DNA from: Ophthalmolycus amberensis | Lineage: Eukaryota; Chordata; Actinopteri; Perciformes; Zoarcidae | Direction of reading: 5' to 3' | Assembly (NCBI GenBank): GCA_024529925.1 | Contig: JAFEUB010000068.1 | Location: 1-64,000 of the forward strand | DNA: 64,000 nt | Translations under genes and position numbers: made by a program | The notes under the pieces: model-generated | What the model saw: the letters and a program-made list of their open reading frames with translations, nothing else | What the model was told of the DNA's origin: nothing | Database searches by the model: none | Shown: positions 50,701-60,175 of the stretch, in pieces | Layout of the letters: each line of letters begins with the position of its first letter | Numbering within the stretch: position 1 is the stretch's first letter

Positions 50701-53700
50701 GGGAAATCTCCTCAAATTCAACGAGACACACTACGGCGGCAGAAAGGTATCCCTCCGCAGCCGACACAGGAAATCCTTTCCTTCGCCCTCCCTCACATGC
50801 GTAGTGACTACGTCAAAGAAAGCGGGGCTGTGATAACCGTTTTTAAAAGAAACTCACTGAACAAAATCTACAAATACAAACAAATTTGCAGTTTGCACAA
50901 CGAATTGACGAATACAAAACAAGATAGTAGTGTACATCTAATTAAAATAGGTTAAAAAACAACAAACACCATGTTTTGTAATGACTGTGTGTGTTGCTCT
51001 GTTTAAACTTTATGTTCAAATTACTTCACAGCATGTGTTTTGCTGTTTTTAAAATGATTTAACTTGTATTTTTGTACAAGCCAAATGCACTACAACAAAT
51101 AAATAAAACAAGTACTCTATTACAGCATAGGTCATCATTTTGATAATTTAAATGGATTCTTTTGCAATACTTAATTGCCTGATAAGTACAGTATACAGAA
51201 TGTTATCTGCTTATGTGCATCACTAATTGCACAAAAAGACAACAATCATGTATTTATGTGATTATGGCCACTCTAGCTTCTTCAGTAAGTACCATTAGAG
51301 TTTAAATGAATCACTTTATCCTTCTGCTTGAGACAGCACATTTTATATTTGGAACCAGGCTTACAAACTCAATATGTATATATGTGAATGAAAATACTAT
51401 TGTCCCAGTCTTTCAGTCTGTTTCATACTTATGAACACCGCAGTGGATTGGACACAATTAATAAGGGATTAATGGATGATTAGAGAGTTAATACTAGATA
51501 CCGTCACTGTTAATGAAAAAGTTACTGTAAAAAATACCCAGAAGGTGGCAGTGTGTGAACACAGAGGCCTGTGAGCTTCACAGCCTACTTCACCAGACCT
51601 CGTCACACTGATGCCGTCAGGAGAATCATATGAGAAATATGCCACATTCCAGCCCAACCACAACAAACAGAAGCAATACTTTGTAAGCTTGAATTTATGA
51701 AACCAATCTGTTGACGTTGAATCTAGATTCAGGTGAACTCACAACATTTTAATGACATGCTCTAACCACTCTAGTGTACCAAAGAAATGTTTGACAAAAA
51801 CAATACTTGAGCTTCATAGACAAGGCAGGATACTAAATAAACTAAAGTCTGAGGCATTGACCCTATGGAGCAGGGGTCTCAAACTCATTTTCACTCTGGC
51901 CACATCAGCATTATGGTTTCCCTCAAAGGGCCGGTTGTAAATGTAAGACTGTGTAAATGTAACCTCTCCTAACATATTGGTAAATAACTGTCTCTGCATT
52001 TGATTATTGTTTATTCAAGTGTAATAATATTGTACATGCAGTTATATACATGTAAAAATATATTTAAGCACATTTCTGTTATTATAACTTAAATCATTTT
52101 AATTTAGGGTTAAGAAACCCACATTACTCTATAAACCTATTAAAGAAAATAGCAAAGACAAATATCAAACAAGTTATTACAATAACTTTGTTCAAAGCTT
52201 AAAATCCTTTCAAGGGTGCGTTTGCACAATCCCACGTGAAGTATTTCATGTGATTTAAAGCCACGTTTAGTTTTCAATGTACTCACAATCCATTTCCATT
52301 TGAAGTGTACAGTAACCAGCCAAAGAGCTGCTTCTCATCATTTTGACTTTCTGTCTCATAACTTCGACTTTCTATGTCACAACTTCTGACTTTCTATCTC
52401 ATAATTATGACTTTATATCATCATTTAGACTTTCTATCTCAGAATTATGACTTTCTATCTCATAACTTCGACTTACTATTTCATAATTTTGACTTTCTAT
52501 CTCATAATTATGACTTTCTATCTCATAATTATGACTTTCTATCATAATTTTGACTTTATATCTCATAATTTTGACTTTATATCTCACAATTATGACTTTC
52601 TATCTCACAATTATGACTTTCTATCATAATTTTGACTTTCTATCTCATAATTATGACTTTCTATCATAGTTATGACTTTCTGTCTCATAACTTTGACTTT
52701 CTATCTCATAATTTCGACGAAGGGAATATTTTTATTATCAACTCTAACTTGATTATTTTTTTTAGTGCTGGGCAACGATTAAAATATTTAATGGCATGGA
52801 TATTTTGTTATTAATCGCATTGTTATGGCAAAGTTCAATAATGAATTATAAAGTAGTGTATTGCGCACTTTTATTTTAAAAGTACTGCTATAGGAACAAA
52901 AGTGCAATAACATTTGGTTCACGAGATGCAGGTAGCATGTTTTCTACTTAATGTGAATATAATTCATACTTTGTTGGCATCTTATTCTGAAAACCGGATG
53001 TTCGTCTGAAGAAACCGGATGTTGTCTCACGTTAATGTTTCCGCTAACTTTCAAAGTCCTTCGCTCGCTCCTGATCTGTGCCGTTTAAATGCGTTTACCG
53101 TGAATTTCAGCATATAGGTGCACTAACATGTCTGCTGAGTTGACCACGGAGATCTGAGTGTCTGCTGACTTTACCGCAGCGATGTCCACTAGTCTCCAGG
53201 GAGAGCAACAGCTGGTGCAGCTTCTCTCTTTATTTCTGCCCCCCCCCCTCGACCAGAAGCGGAAGTCGCCTTTTCTCTACGGCAACCCTGAAGGGACATC
53301 ACATCTCCAATACAAAACGATAAACATGAGACAGTCTGACTATAGGGTGTTTGCTGGCTTTTATCCACTGTTCTTGTCATCCTCTTGTTGTTATGTATAT
53401 GTATTGTCTCTTGTCTTTCAATTAAAAAATAAAAAATAAAAAATTATAATAAATTTAACAAATGCGTTAACGCGCGATAAAATAATTGTCGGCGTTAATT
53501 AATAAATGCGTTAACGCTAAATTAACGCGTTAACTTGCCCAGCACTAATTTTTTTATTTCATTTTTTTAAACTTTTTGTTTTTTTTTTGCTGGCGGATTC
53601 GCGGGCCACATAAAATGACGTGGCGGGCCGGATTCGGCCCACGGGCCTTGAGTTTGAGACCCCTGCTACAGAGACTGTGCCCACCCAGTGTAAGGCAGGG

Positions 53701-54919
53701 ATGGCAATTTGAATGGCAGCCATCCGGTCGAACATATCAAGCAACAAAACTGGACCAGATTGGGGTTGTCCCTTTTGGGTAAAACTTATATTTTAAAGAT
53801 GGTAATAGTTTCTAAAATGAACTATCTAAGTTATATGATAACATTAAGCTTACTGCACAATGTATTACCAAAATGTAATGAATCAGAACTTTTTATGGGC
53901 TGGCAAAAAAAACCTATAAAGTCAGATGAAACTTTATGTGGCCATAGAGACCTCGGCCTTCCCCATATACACTGGTATCATGATGCCTTTTATATGAAAC
54001 ATTTAGCAAAATGATATGTGACAGCTGAACAAGCTCCAATGTGGGTGTCTATAGAGAAAGGCCTTACATATTGCACCATATCCATACTTTTACTACGCAA
54101 ACCTATGGTGTTATCTCTTATAATAATACAGTCTTCACCTTTTCACAGGAGCAGTACAAGAGCAGTTGACAACAAGTAAAAATCCCCTCTCTTTTTCTAT
54201 TATTATGAAACCTATGCGACCCAGGGGAAATGGGAACTTTACTCCAGCAATGAAAACAGAATACATAGGAGAAAAACTTTTCTCAGCACCTCAATTAACA
54301 ACACAAGTAACAGCACAAAACACAGCCCACTAGCATGTGTTATGTGTTGCAAAAGAGACTGTATGATAGTCATCTGATGTACTGACCTACAGCGCCAAAA
54401 TGAACATTACAGAGGTAACATTAAGGGAATTTTTTTTATAGATACAGAAATATTTATGTCTCACCTGCCTCCCCTTCTGTCTCCACCTCCTGCTCATCGC
54501 CTACTTCCTGCATCAGGTATGCCTCGTCATTATAGACGAACACCTGGGCTGAGTAACCTCGCTCATCGGCCAGTCTGGTGCCGGGTACCTCCTCTACTAT
54601 GACTGCTGGGTAGTTCTCAGCCTCCTCTCTGTCCTGGACTTCTTCAAAGGCCTCCTCGGCTTCACACTCGCCTTCTACCTCTCCCTCAAACTCCAGGTCC
54701 ACCTCACACTCTCCCTCCTGCAGATTGTGGGACGAAAGAGAGCAGAAATAAATAAGAGAACATGACAGTTGTGAAAAAAAGGAGGCAAGATTCTGTTGTG
54801 AACTGCAGATGCAATGTTACTCTAGCTTGTGTCTGACCCACCTGCTGGGAGTCGTCCTCTTCAGCTGTGACATACTCCACCACCGTCCCACCAGTGTCGA
54901 CCAGCACCACTGAGGTCAT
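39746..54919 (-). CDS. elf2: ETS transcription factor ELF2 (NERF), long isoform, nine coding exons
   Basis: Minus-strand coding exons in transcript order: 54,842-54,919; 54,465-54,717; 44,969-45,082; 42,180-42,329; 41,671-41,757; 41,357-41,549; 40,852-41,256; 40,568-40,715; 39,746-40,186. All have GT-AG introns with matching phases and give 622 aa to the first stop. ELF2 is a nuclear sequence-specific activator/repressor binding GGAA sites. The N-terminus MTSVVLVDTGGTVVEYVTAE, the acidic block with YPAVIVEEVPGTR, and VEASVHGTSIHCYDKTFEAA follow mammalian ELF2. The basic linker GRKPKTHQSSISNGSLDLGI leads to the ETS domain at about residues 230-314: [60 protein letters not shown]. The KDMPKNIVIIDDDK that follows separates ELF2 from ELF1. 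The C-terminal half has the conserved VRLAMQVPV, TSLGQKIST and VVIQTIPT segments. The last exon has a probable frame break near 39,750-39,805 (see the next entry). It is convergent with noct, as in other vertebrates. Confidence 0.93.
40187..40567 (-). other. elf2 intron between the two last coding exons
   Basis: AT-rich intron with the donor AAG|GTGTGT at 40,567 and acceptor TAG at 40,187. No other feature was seen. Confidence 0.8.
42434..44722. mobile_element. hAT-like non-autonomous transposon carrying an inner insertion
   Basis: The left end CAGGGTAGGAAATTTAC and the right end (reverse complement CAGCGTCGGAAATACAC) form imperfect terminal inverted repeats of the hAT type. Subterminal TTTTGCCCC/GGGGCA motifs occur at both ends (about 42,460-42,530 and 44,635-44,705). 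A clear 8-bp target duplication is not visible because TA and CA microsatellites lie on the two sides, so the boundaries are tentative. Its interior near 43,001-43,222 and 44,406-44,450 is shared with the element at 52,763-53,547. It sits inside an elf2 intron. Confidence 0.55.
43225..44405. mobile_element. TA-target (pogo/Tc1-mariner-like) non-autonomous element, copy 1
   Basis: The left end CCGTACTTTCCGGACTATA and the right end TATAGTCCGAAAAGTACGG form terminal inverted repeats, flanked by TA on each side (43,223-43,224 and 44,406-44,407). The uninterrupted target is present in the window: the related sequence at about 53,100-53,125 reads CAGCATATAGGTGCAC, exactly the two flanks joined over one TA. 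The interior has inverted arms of about 250 bp (43,622-43,875 and 44,005-44,258), making a fold-back. Both arms carry the same coding-like relic (reading DPNSSEQCERIHHHQRVLK) on opposite strands. Family assignment comes from the TA duplication and from the acidic transposase tail in copy 2, and is an inference. Confidence 0.75.
44724..44792. repeat. (CA)n microsatellite
   Basis: CA run with a GACAGA interruption at about 44,757-44,763. Confidence 0.97.
46099..46278 (+). pseudogene. Transposase C-terminal relic (acidic tail), copy A
   Basis: The open frame ends STNEAILRLFNSDTEEEDF, then NGFSAQEDEGDSDQ and TAG. The acidic tail with a DTEEEDF core resembles C-termini of pogo-like DDE transposases in fish; this resemblance is from memory of the family and was not searched. 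An AATAAA follows about 40 bp later (about 46,319), then sequence shared with copy 1 (CATTTGGGTCCTTGAACAC), consistent with a transposon 3' UTR. A TGA lies just upstream, so most of the protein is missing. Confidence 0.45.
46531..46713. repeat. Inverted repeat with about 55-bp arms
   Basis: ACGTCTCTCAAGGCTACC ... GAAGCAGCGTGTC at about 46,531-46,590 is complementary, with a few mismatches, to 46,656-46,713 (GACACGCTGCTTC ... GTAGCCTTGAGAGAC). A second version of the same arms occurs at about 47,660-47,760. Both are internal parts of the transposon mosaic. Confidence 0.7.
47243..47374 (+). pseudogene. Transposase C-terminal relic (acidic tail), copy B
   Basis: A second copy of the acidic tail: QSDTDERLTESTNEAILRLF followed by NSDTEEEDFNGFSAQEDEGD and SDQ, TAG. 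A TAG at 47,240-47,242 closes the frame upstream. It is about 93% like copy A by eye and again followed by an AAATAAATC signal (about 47,553). Non-functional fragment. Confidence 0.45.
47969..48663. mobile_element. hAT-type MITE with perfect 8-bp target duplication
   Basis: Terminal inverted repeats TAGGGTTGGGTATCG / CGATACCCAACCCTA, flanked by identical GCTCTATA octamers at 47,961-47,968 and 48,664-48,671. Removing the element restores GTGCGCTCTATAGTCCG, the expected terminal sequence of the host TA-target element. Subterminal CGGTGCCGGTA and CACCGGTATCG motifs are repeated at both ends. There is no transposase coding capacity in 695 bp. Confidence 0.9.
49420..49820. promoter_or_regulatory. 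CpG-rich region with clustered CCAAT boxes in elf2 intron
   Basis: Several CpGs, and three inverted CCAAT motifs in about 90 bp: CATTGGC (about 49,523), GATTGGCC (about 49,567) and CTATTGGAC (about 49,602). They precede GCGCACACGC-type sequence and a donor-like GGTCAGTG. It looks like a promoter or enhancer, but it lies about 1 kb into the intron downstream of the alternative elf2 first exon. Which transcript it would serve is unknown. Confidence 0.35.
50560..50617 (-). CDS. elf2: Alternative first coding exon of elf2 (short-N-terminus isoform)
   Basis: The minus-strand ATG at 50,617 encodes MATSQHEGHANQLDLLIRA and then a single G before the donor GTAACG at 50,559. Joined to the exon at 44,969-45,082, the phase is correct and gives ...LLIRA-VEASVHG. 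This matches the known mammalian ELF2 (NERF-1-type) alternative N-terminus, which replaces the acidic activation block of the long isoform. It is only 19 codons long. The flanking sequence is CpG-rich, as expected of a separate promoter. Confidence 0.92.
50618..50830 (-). promoter_or_regulatory. elf2: Internal elf2 promoter and 5' UTR (CpG-rich)
   Basis: Upstream on the minus strand of the alternative start. It contains many CpGs, no obvious TATA box, and TGACGTAG at about 50,806-50,813 on the minus strand (CTACGTCA on plus), close to a CRE. GGAA/TTCC ETS-type cores occur at about 50,769 and 50,776. Further GGAAG cores lie just downstream (50,212-50,222; 50,346; 50,421). Confidence 0.5.
52340..52730. 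repeat. Minisatellite, unit about 20 bp (GACTTTCTATCTCATAATTAT)
   Basis: About 19 imperfect copies of a unit reading GACTTTCTATCTCATAATTA, with some copies shortened to GACTTTCTATCATAATTTT. Reading frames of 60 codons on both strands here are repeat artefacts. Confidence 0.92.
52763..53547. mobile_element. hAT-type element nested in the element at 51,871-53,665
   Basis: Ends TAGTGCTGGGCAA / TTGCCCAGCACTA with identical ATTTTTTT octamers at 52,755-52,762 and 53,548-53,555. TTAACGCG-rich subterminal sequence lies at the right end. The interior (about 52,925-53,160) is a paralogue of the interior of the 42,434-44,722 element and carries the empty TA target site of the pogo-like element. A short frame from an ATG at 53,182 (MSTSLQGEQQLVQLLSLFLP) may be a remnant of a transposase start; this is weak. 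Confidence 0.88.
53709..54014 (+). pseudogene. LINE (L1-like) reverse transcriptase C-terminal relic
   Basis: The frame reads KMVIVSKMNYLSYMITLSLL, then WQKKPIKSDETLCGHRDLGL and PHIHWYHDAFYMKHLAK. The order KM...PK..Y, W..KKP.I, then a DLGLP motif followed by an aromatic-rich helix, is that of the region after the RT domain in L1/Tx1-type LINE ORF2 proteins. It is truncated at both ends. Sequence left of the hAT insertion (about 51,780-51,862) may belong to the same LINE copy, which would make the hAT insertion younger. Subfamily not assignable. Confidence 0.55.
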
Positions 54920-55013
54920 GTCTCATGCTCTTCAGGGATATGCGATTACAGCCAGTGATTAGCCACAGCACCTCTGCCTGGTGGACTCCACCAGTTTGGA
55001 AAATAAAAGGCCC
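54920..55013 (-). other. elf2: elf2 5' UTR part of the first coding exon (long isoform)
   Basis: A strong acceptor TTCTTCTCTCTCCAG ends at 55,014 on the minus strand, so the exon is 54,842-55,013 with 94 nt of 5' UTR. An upstream ATG at 54,926 lies 7 nt before the start codon in another frame and overlaps the coding sequence for 22 codons (MRHDLSGAGRHWWDGGG...). Both ATGs have a purine at -3. Confidence 0.7.
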
Positions 55014-56964
55014 CTGGAGAGAGAAGAAGCACTTGATAAACACAACTTTGTTGAACACAATAAAGTCTGTGATGCAGATTCAAAGAGAATTTGATAGTTT
55101 GTTTGATGATGACAGGAGTCCACCTATTTCCCTATGTTATCCCTGTTTTGTGTCCTTGATCAAAACAATAAATGCCAACCACCTCAATGGTTGTTCTCTA
55201 GCTAGTTTGAGATCAAAACTGCCTCACAGTCAGGTACACAGCCTCCGATTAGTCAAACAGACTCAACTCAAGGCATCAGGAATTGCTAGTGGACAGCTAA
55301 CAGAAATATTGATAAATAATCACAGAAAACACTTATTTTTACAAAGTCTCCAAAAAGACACTGCAGTTCAATGCTGGATTACAATGTTTCTGAACAACAT
55401 CTCTTTCCTTCTGGCTTTGGTTTGCAGGAAGTGCCTGTCTGCTATTATGGGAAGAGTTGCACTGACAGAAAGCCAAGTCAGTCCCTTAAACATGCACACA
55501 GTGTCCAATGGAAGACCTGGGCAGGGCAGACTGGAGCCATGGGAACAATTGCTAAGAACCACAGGACCCTCGGTCCCTGTTTTGTGCTGCTCTGCAGGGT
55601 GACAACAGGATATAAGACAAAGGGAATGCAGGAGCATGGCGAGGCAGACGGATATACACAAACTGATGCTCCACCTACTCTGACTTCACTCAGTTTTTAA
55701 AGGGTTGACTTGGCTACCTATTGGGATTTGATATATTGTTAAACTGGTGAGTCTTCACAACTTCATCCCTCCTTGGAACAGCAGCGTATGTGGGACGGTT
55801 ATAAGACAGATAGTATGGAGGGTGGTGTCAGCATGGTAAAAGTGTGTTTGTCTGTTCATACGAACTGTAAGATACAAACACTAGCATATTTAGGTAACTA
55901 TCAGACTACAGATTATGTTAAAAAGAAAAGGCCCGTTCATTACTAGCTCATCCGCTGTGGGAGCTGCTGCTACTATGTCAGAGTTTAGGGTAACATCTAT
56001 TCTGCTCTCTTTTGGATTTGAGGAAGTTTACACCCCCACGACCCCCATTATCAAAAATATATAAATATGTCAGAATAAAATAAAACAAGTCTTACCTTTT
56101 TTTCTTATAATGATGTGAATAACTACCGGTACCTCTACCCTACATTACATGAATAAACTGCTTCTTTAATTCCATGTTCTCTACATGGATCATCAACTGG
56201 TGAGAATGTTGATGTTTATGTGGGCCATGCAGCTTTAGCATCAGTCCTTTATCACAATATCAAGTATGTAGTTATCGCGTCCAAAATTAAGATCAACGTC
56301 AAGTATTCGCGTTTGAAAGCAAGATAGCTGCAGACAATAAAAAGTCAGCCAGAGATAACGTTTTTAATCCACATTCGCTTAATGAGCTCTCTCTACCAGT
56401 TTTGCCTTTCGATGTGTTGATGAAACTTTGTTTTGCACTTTATTTTTTACATCAACAAGGTCCCAAACTGAAAAAAACTGTATTCTCCTAATCAGCCACA
56501 GCACATCTTCCCACAGCCAGCCAAGCCAGCTCACCGTCTGCTTAAAGATAATCCTACGCTAAAATCTTCAAATTCTTCTGGAGACACAAAGACAAGGTTT
56601 AAAAGTAACCCCTTCTTCTCGACATTTTCCAGTGAAAAAGTTATTCAAAACAGCATTAACACAATGTAAAATCCATGCATGTTTCAAGGCATTTCTACTT
56701 TTGTACAAACCTCCCGACAACACAACGTCCTCTGACACGTTGTATATGACGACATGCTCGATTACTTTAACGGCTGCATAATGGATGAGCCATGCTGTGC
56801 TGCTTTGCCACTGAGACCAACATGCTATCAGCTCAGAGGGAAATCCTCTGTTCAATTTTTCAACAACACAGAGCAGATATTCATCTGTTATGTATATGTT
56901 CTGTGTTGGAGGTGCTAGGTTAATTCAGATTTGCAGGATGCATGCGATGGTATATTTGTTCAGG

Positions 56965-56998
56965 CACCACATACAGGTCCAGAGTCCTGTATGTGGTG
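56965..56998. repeat. Perfect 13-bp inverted repeat with 8-nt spacer
   Basis: CACCACATACAGG (56,965-56,977) and CCTGTATGTGGTG (56,986-56,998) with spacer TCCAGAGT. Located in the elf2 intron. Confidence 0.9.
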
Positions 56999-57265
56999 AC
57001 TGTATCTTTTCACTTGGTCAACAGAACGATCTGGCACTAAAATGACAAATACGCCAGTATGGCAATAACTTCTCAATGCAGCGCAACTTCTGCAACTTCT
57101 CTCTTTGTTTCCTTTCAACCCCTTCTTTATTTTCACCTTCTAAGATATTGAGAATATCAATCGAAGTGGACAAAGACCCTCCAACAACTGAAGAAATACA
57201 ATTTGCAAGGTCACATAGGATATGAAACATGCAAACTGCAGCCAGAGATCCAAAACTGGTTTAAC

Positions 57266-57266
<1 letters not shown>

Positions 57267-57335
<69 letters not shown>
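57267..57335. repeat. (CA)n microsatellite
   Basis: Uninterrupted CA run of about 69 bp. The minus-strand frame with a poly-CV stretch across it is an artefact. Confidence 0.98.
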
Positions 57336-57337
<2 letters not shown>

Positions 57338-58250
57338 TCTGTGGAGATTCTCAAGCAGGACTTGCAGGTTGAATTGATTCAAACAAGTAATACAGGAACT
57401 GCAGGACGACTGTGAACACGTGGCTGCCTTGTGGCTTCTGAGCTGAAACATAAATGAGTCAAAACGCTGCAACAAACTATTCAAATAAAAAAAATCACCA
57501 GCATACACCAGTCATGTTACAAGGGAAGAAATTAATCATTTTAAAAAGGTCAGAAGAAGTCACTGTGTCATGTTGCTATTCCTGGAATAGAAAATATTTC
57601 GGCTGCATTGAAAATCATTCTGAACGAGAGCTAAAGCTACATGTCTCACTGTAAATACGTCAAATTCAGTTCACCTTTAACCTCTGATTTTACAAATCCC
57701 AACAAACGTATAAAAAAAAAGAGGAAAACAGTCAAAACTTGCCTTGCCATAGAAAAGTTGATGCGAGTCAAAATTCAGGCTTGTATCTTTACTTGGCTGC
57801 TGTTTAAAAATCCACAGAGACAAGGAGAACGAAAGCATGAGAGCGGTGCTTTTTCTTGTCGTGGTAAGAGAAAAGAACAGGACTTTTTCTGCACCTTTCG
57901 CTCTCTCTCTCTGCCTGACTCTGACTCACATCTCCTCTCTGTCTGACATCCATCCAGCCGTCCATCTCTTCTCTCTGCATGCATGCTTGCTGTCTGCCTG
58001 TTCCCTGGGTGGAAGGAACCTCTGAGAGAGTCAGCACTTCTTAGACCCTGCCCTAAGCTGAGATCACATGACAACTCACACACACGATCTTTCAACAACA
58101 GACCCTTTGTCCCAAGTATCTAGGGCTGCTGTTAAAGATACAACACCCTGCCTTGTGCCCTGCCCTCTACCAATACACACAGACACAGTGATGACACAAC
58201 GTACAAATACATGGCAAGCATGACCTCAGGATTTACGTGACATACACCCA

Positions 58251-58257
<7 letters not shown>

Positions 58258-58310
<53 letters not shown>
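58258..58310. repeat. (CA)n microsatellite
   Basis: Uninterrupted AC run of about 53 bp. Confidence 0.98.
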
Positions 58311-58314
<4 letters not shown>

Positions 58315-59785
58315 TATAGAACTGAGTTGCTACAATCTTGTAGTCATGATCTGCCGCATAATAGTATCTGGTGTTTAAATAAGCCTGAAACTGTCACAGT
58401 TTGTTCTATAATACACATCAGTCTTAATCAAATTATGTTATCTATAGTGTCACATAACCAACACTTAAAATGTACTGAATAACATCTTTACCCGTAGCAT
58501 GTCAAGAGTCATTCAGTAAGCTACAATTGACTCAAAAAATGTGCATGTTTGGAAAAATGAGTCTTTGACAAGGTTTAATTCTGAGACAGTTAGTCCATTC
58601 ATCCTTTACCTGATCGACCAAAACTTATTTGCCAACTACTTTGATAATTTATCCTTTAAGTCCTTTACTAAGGATAAATGCCAAATACATGCTGGATTAA
58701 GCATTTCAAAGTTAGTTTTTTTCTTTTTCTCTGTTTTATGTCATTGTAAATTACGGAGCTGATCTTCTTATTTCATCGGCAGGATGTCCAAATAAAGACA
58801 TTTTGACCAAAATGAGTTATGGGGATTTACAGAAAGTGACAATATAATAATAACAATGTGTAGTCTGTCTAACACTAACCCTAACCCTACTAACAAAGTC
58901 TTACCCTGTTGACCCAAGTATGACAGCTGTCTCAGAAAATATCAGTTTCACAATATAGTGTCACACTTATTATCAGTTACAATGTCTCTTAAAGCAATGT
59001 GAACATAATTAGAATAAACATAATAATAAACCAGATTAAAAAAATGTCATATGTATCTATAAAATGTTATATAACTAAAGCATGTTAGTTTACATAACAG
59101 CACTAAAGCATGTTAAAATAACCACTAAATCAGCTGTGACCTTTAAAAAAAAAATCAGCCAGACTGCTCCTGTCTGTGCCTTTAACTCAAACACACACTA
59201 ATATTTGTCAGTTTATTTTCAATACCATAGATATGCAAATGTTTATAGGTCAACGGCCTCCTTATCATCACACTGCTAGGTTACAATGATATGCACTCAC
59301 TTGCTATCCTGCAAAGCCAATCTATAGTTTCAGTGTTGACACAAACACTTTTTGCAACAACTCTGACACATAAAAAGCAGTGAGGTTAGAGCCAAAAATT
59401 AAAGTTAATCAAGATCACACAGTTAGCTGGCCGACTGTTTGCAATTAATAGATATGAAAGATAACAGCAATATTAGGTCATGTTGAGCGAGTCAAAGGGG
59501 GAGTTCATTGTTGCTATTCGCTAACCTTATCAATGAATCATAAGCCAGCTCTTGCATCATTTATAAATAGTTGTTTTTTTTGGTTAGTATGCCGAGTTGG
59601 TCTTTTCATTATGTGCTATAAGACGCATTTCAAGAACCATCGCACACGACAAGCGAATAGAAACAGAAACTGAACTTGGCTAATGCTAAGCTAGCTAAGT
59701 TAGCATTGTTAGAAAAACAAGCTGTCAGAAAAGAAACAACAAACCATGTGGCTAATGCTGGCTAATGCCCCGCGAGCTCGCTTAC

Positions 59786-60010
59786 CGTGAGATGCTTCTT
59801 GTCTCTCCTTTGGTGGAAACTAACTTAAGTTTACAAGCGGCAAACTTGCCGTTAGCTGGCCGGCTAGTGATAGTTAGTTGCTGTGTGTTGACATCCAGTA
59901 ACCTCTCCTCCTCTCCTCTCCTCTGCTCTGATGCCTCTGTCGACTGTCAGGCTGAGGAGCCCCGCTGCTAACGTTGACGCTAGAGCTCTGTTTGTATTCA
60001 CGATGAGGAG
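59786..60010 (-). other. elf2: Probable 5' non-coding first exon of elf2
   Basis: On the minus strand a strong donor, ACG|GTAAGCG, lies at 59,785. Upstream is GC-richer sequence with GAGGAGAGGAGAGG repeats and no long frame, as expected of a 5' UTR exon. A seven-codon upstream ORF (ATG at 59,894, MSTHSN, TAA at 59,874) lies inside. The next acceptor on this strand with good context is at 55,014. The 5' limit is a guess. GCTAATGCTAGC-type motifs, frequent near teleost promoters, lie at 59,676-59,768 just downstream in the intron. Confidence 0.55.
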
Positions 60011-60175
60011 CCCTGAAGCCCACCAGACACACAGGAGCACACACACGTGTTTTACGTGGGACAGTAGGTGAATATAGACGCAGAAGGCTCTTGTGCTAAT
60101 GGAGACTGATTCTCGGTTGTCAGATACCTCGGTACTCGTTCAGGCGAATTACACGTGTGACGTCACGCCGTACAA
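60011..60175 (-). promoter_or_regulatory. elf2: Upstream elf2 promoter with adjoining E-box and CRE
   Basis: A canonical E-box CACGTG (60,152-60,157) is followed directly by a perfect palindromic CRE TGACGTCA (60,158-60,165), giving CACGTGTGACGTCA. This is about 150 bp upstream of the presumed first exon, in a locally CpG-rich stretch. E-boxes bind bHLH factors such as USF, MYC or CLOCK/BMAL1; CREs bind CREB/ATF. Use at this promoter is inferred from position only. Confidence 0.55.

Larger units (their letters stand above)
51871..53665. mobile_element. hAT-type element (CAGGGGTCTCAAACTC ends) with later insertions
   Basis: Terminal inverted repeats CAGGGGTCTCAAACTC / GAGTTTGAGACCCCTG, with GGGCCGG-type subterminal sequence at both ends (about 51,929 and 53,604-53,655), a common teleost hAT family. 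The flanks CTATGGAG (51,863-51,870) and CTACAGAG (53,666-53,673) match at 6 of 8 positions, consistent with an aged 8-bp duplication. The interior has acquired a minisatellite (52,340-52,730) and a second hAT element (52,763-53,547). Confidence 0.85.
55060..59785 (-). other. Large 5' elf2 intron, no gene seen
   Basis: Mixed-composition intron between the 5' non-coding exon and the first coding exon. Longer frames (such as 54,925-55,602 plus and 57,775-58,098 minus) have no domains and no plausible exon structure. It holds two CA microsatellites, a 13-bp inverted repeat and a two-unit telomere-like motif. Confidence 0.6.

Noticed and set aside
52405..52814. SHNYDFLSHN-type repeat peptides
   Set aside because: Translation of the 20-bp minisatellite on both strands.
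54925..55602. 225-aa plus-strand frame
   Set aside because: It overlaps the elf2 first coding exon's 5' UTR on the opposite strand, has no recognisable domain and ordinary intron composition.
58868..58890. Interstitial telomere repeat
   Set aside because: Only two CCCTAA-like units in CTAACCCTAACCCTA; too short to interpret.
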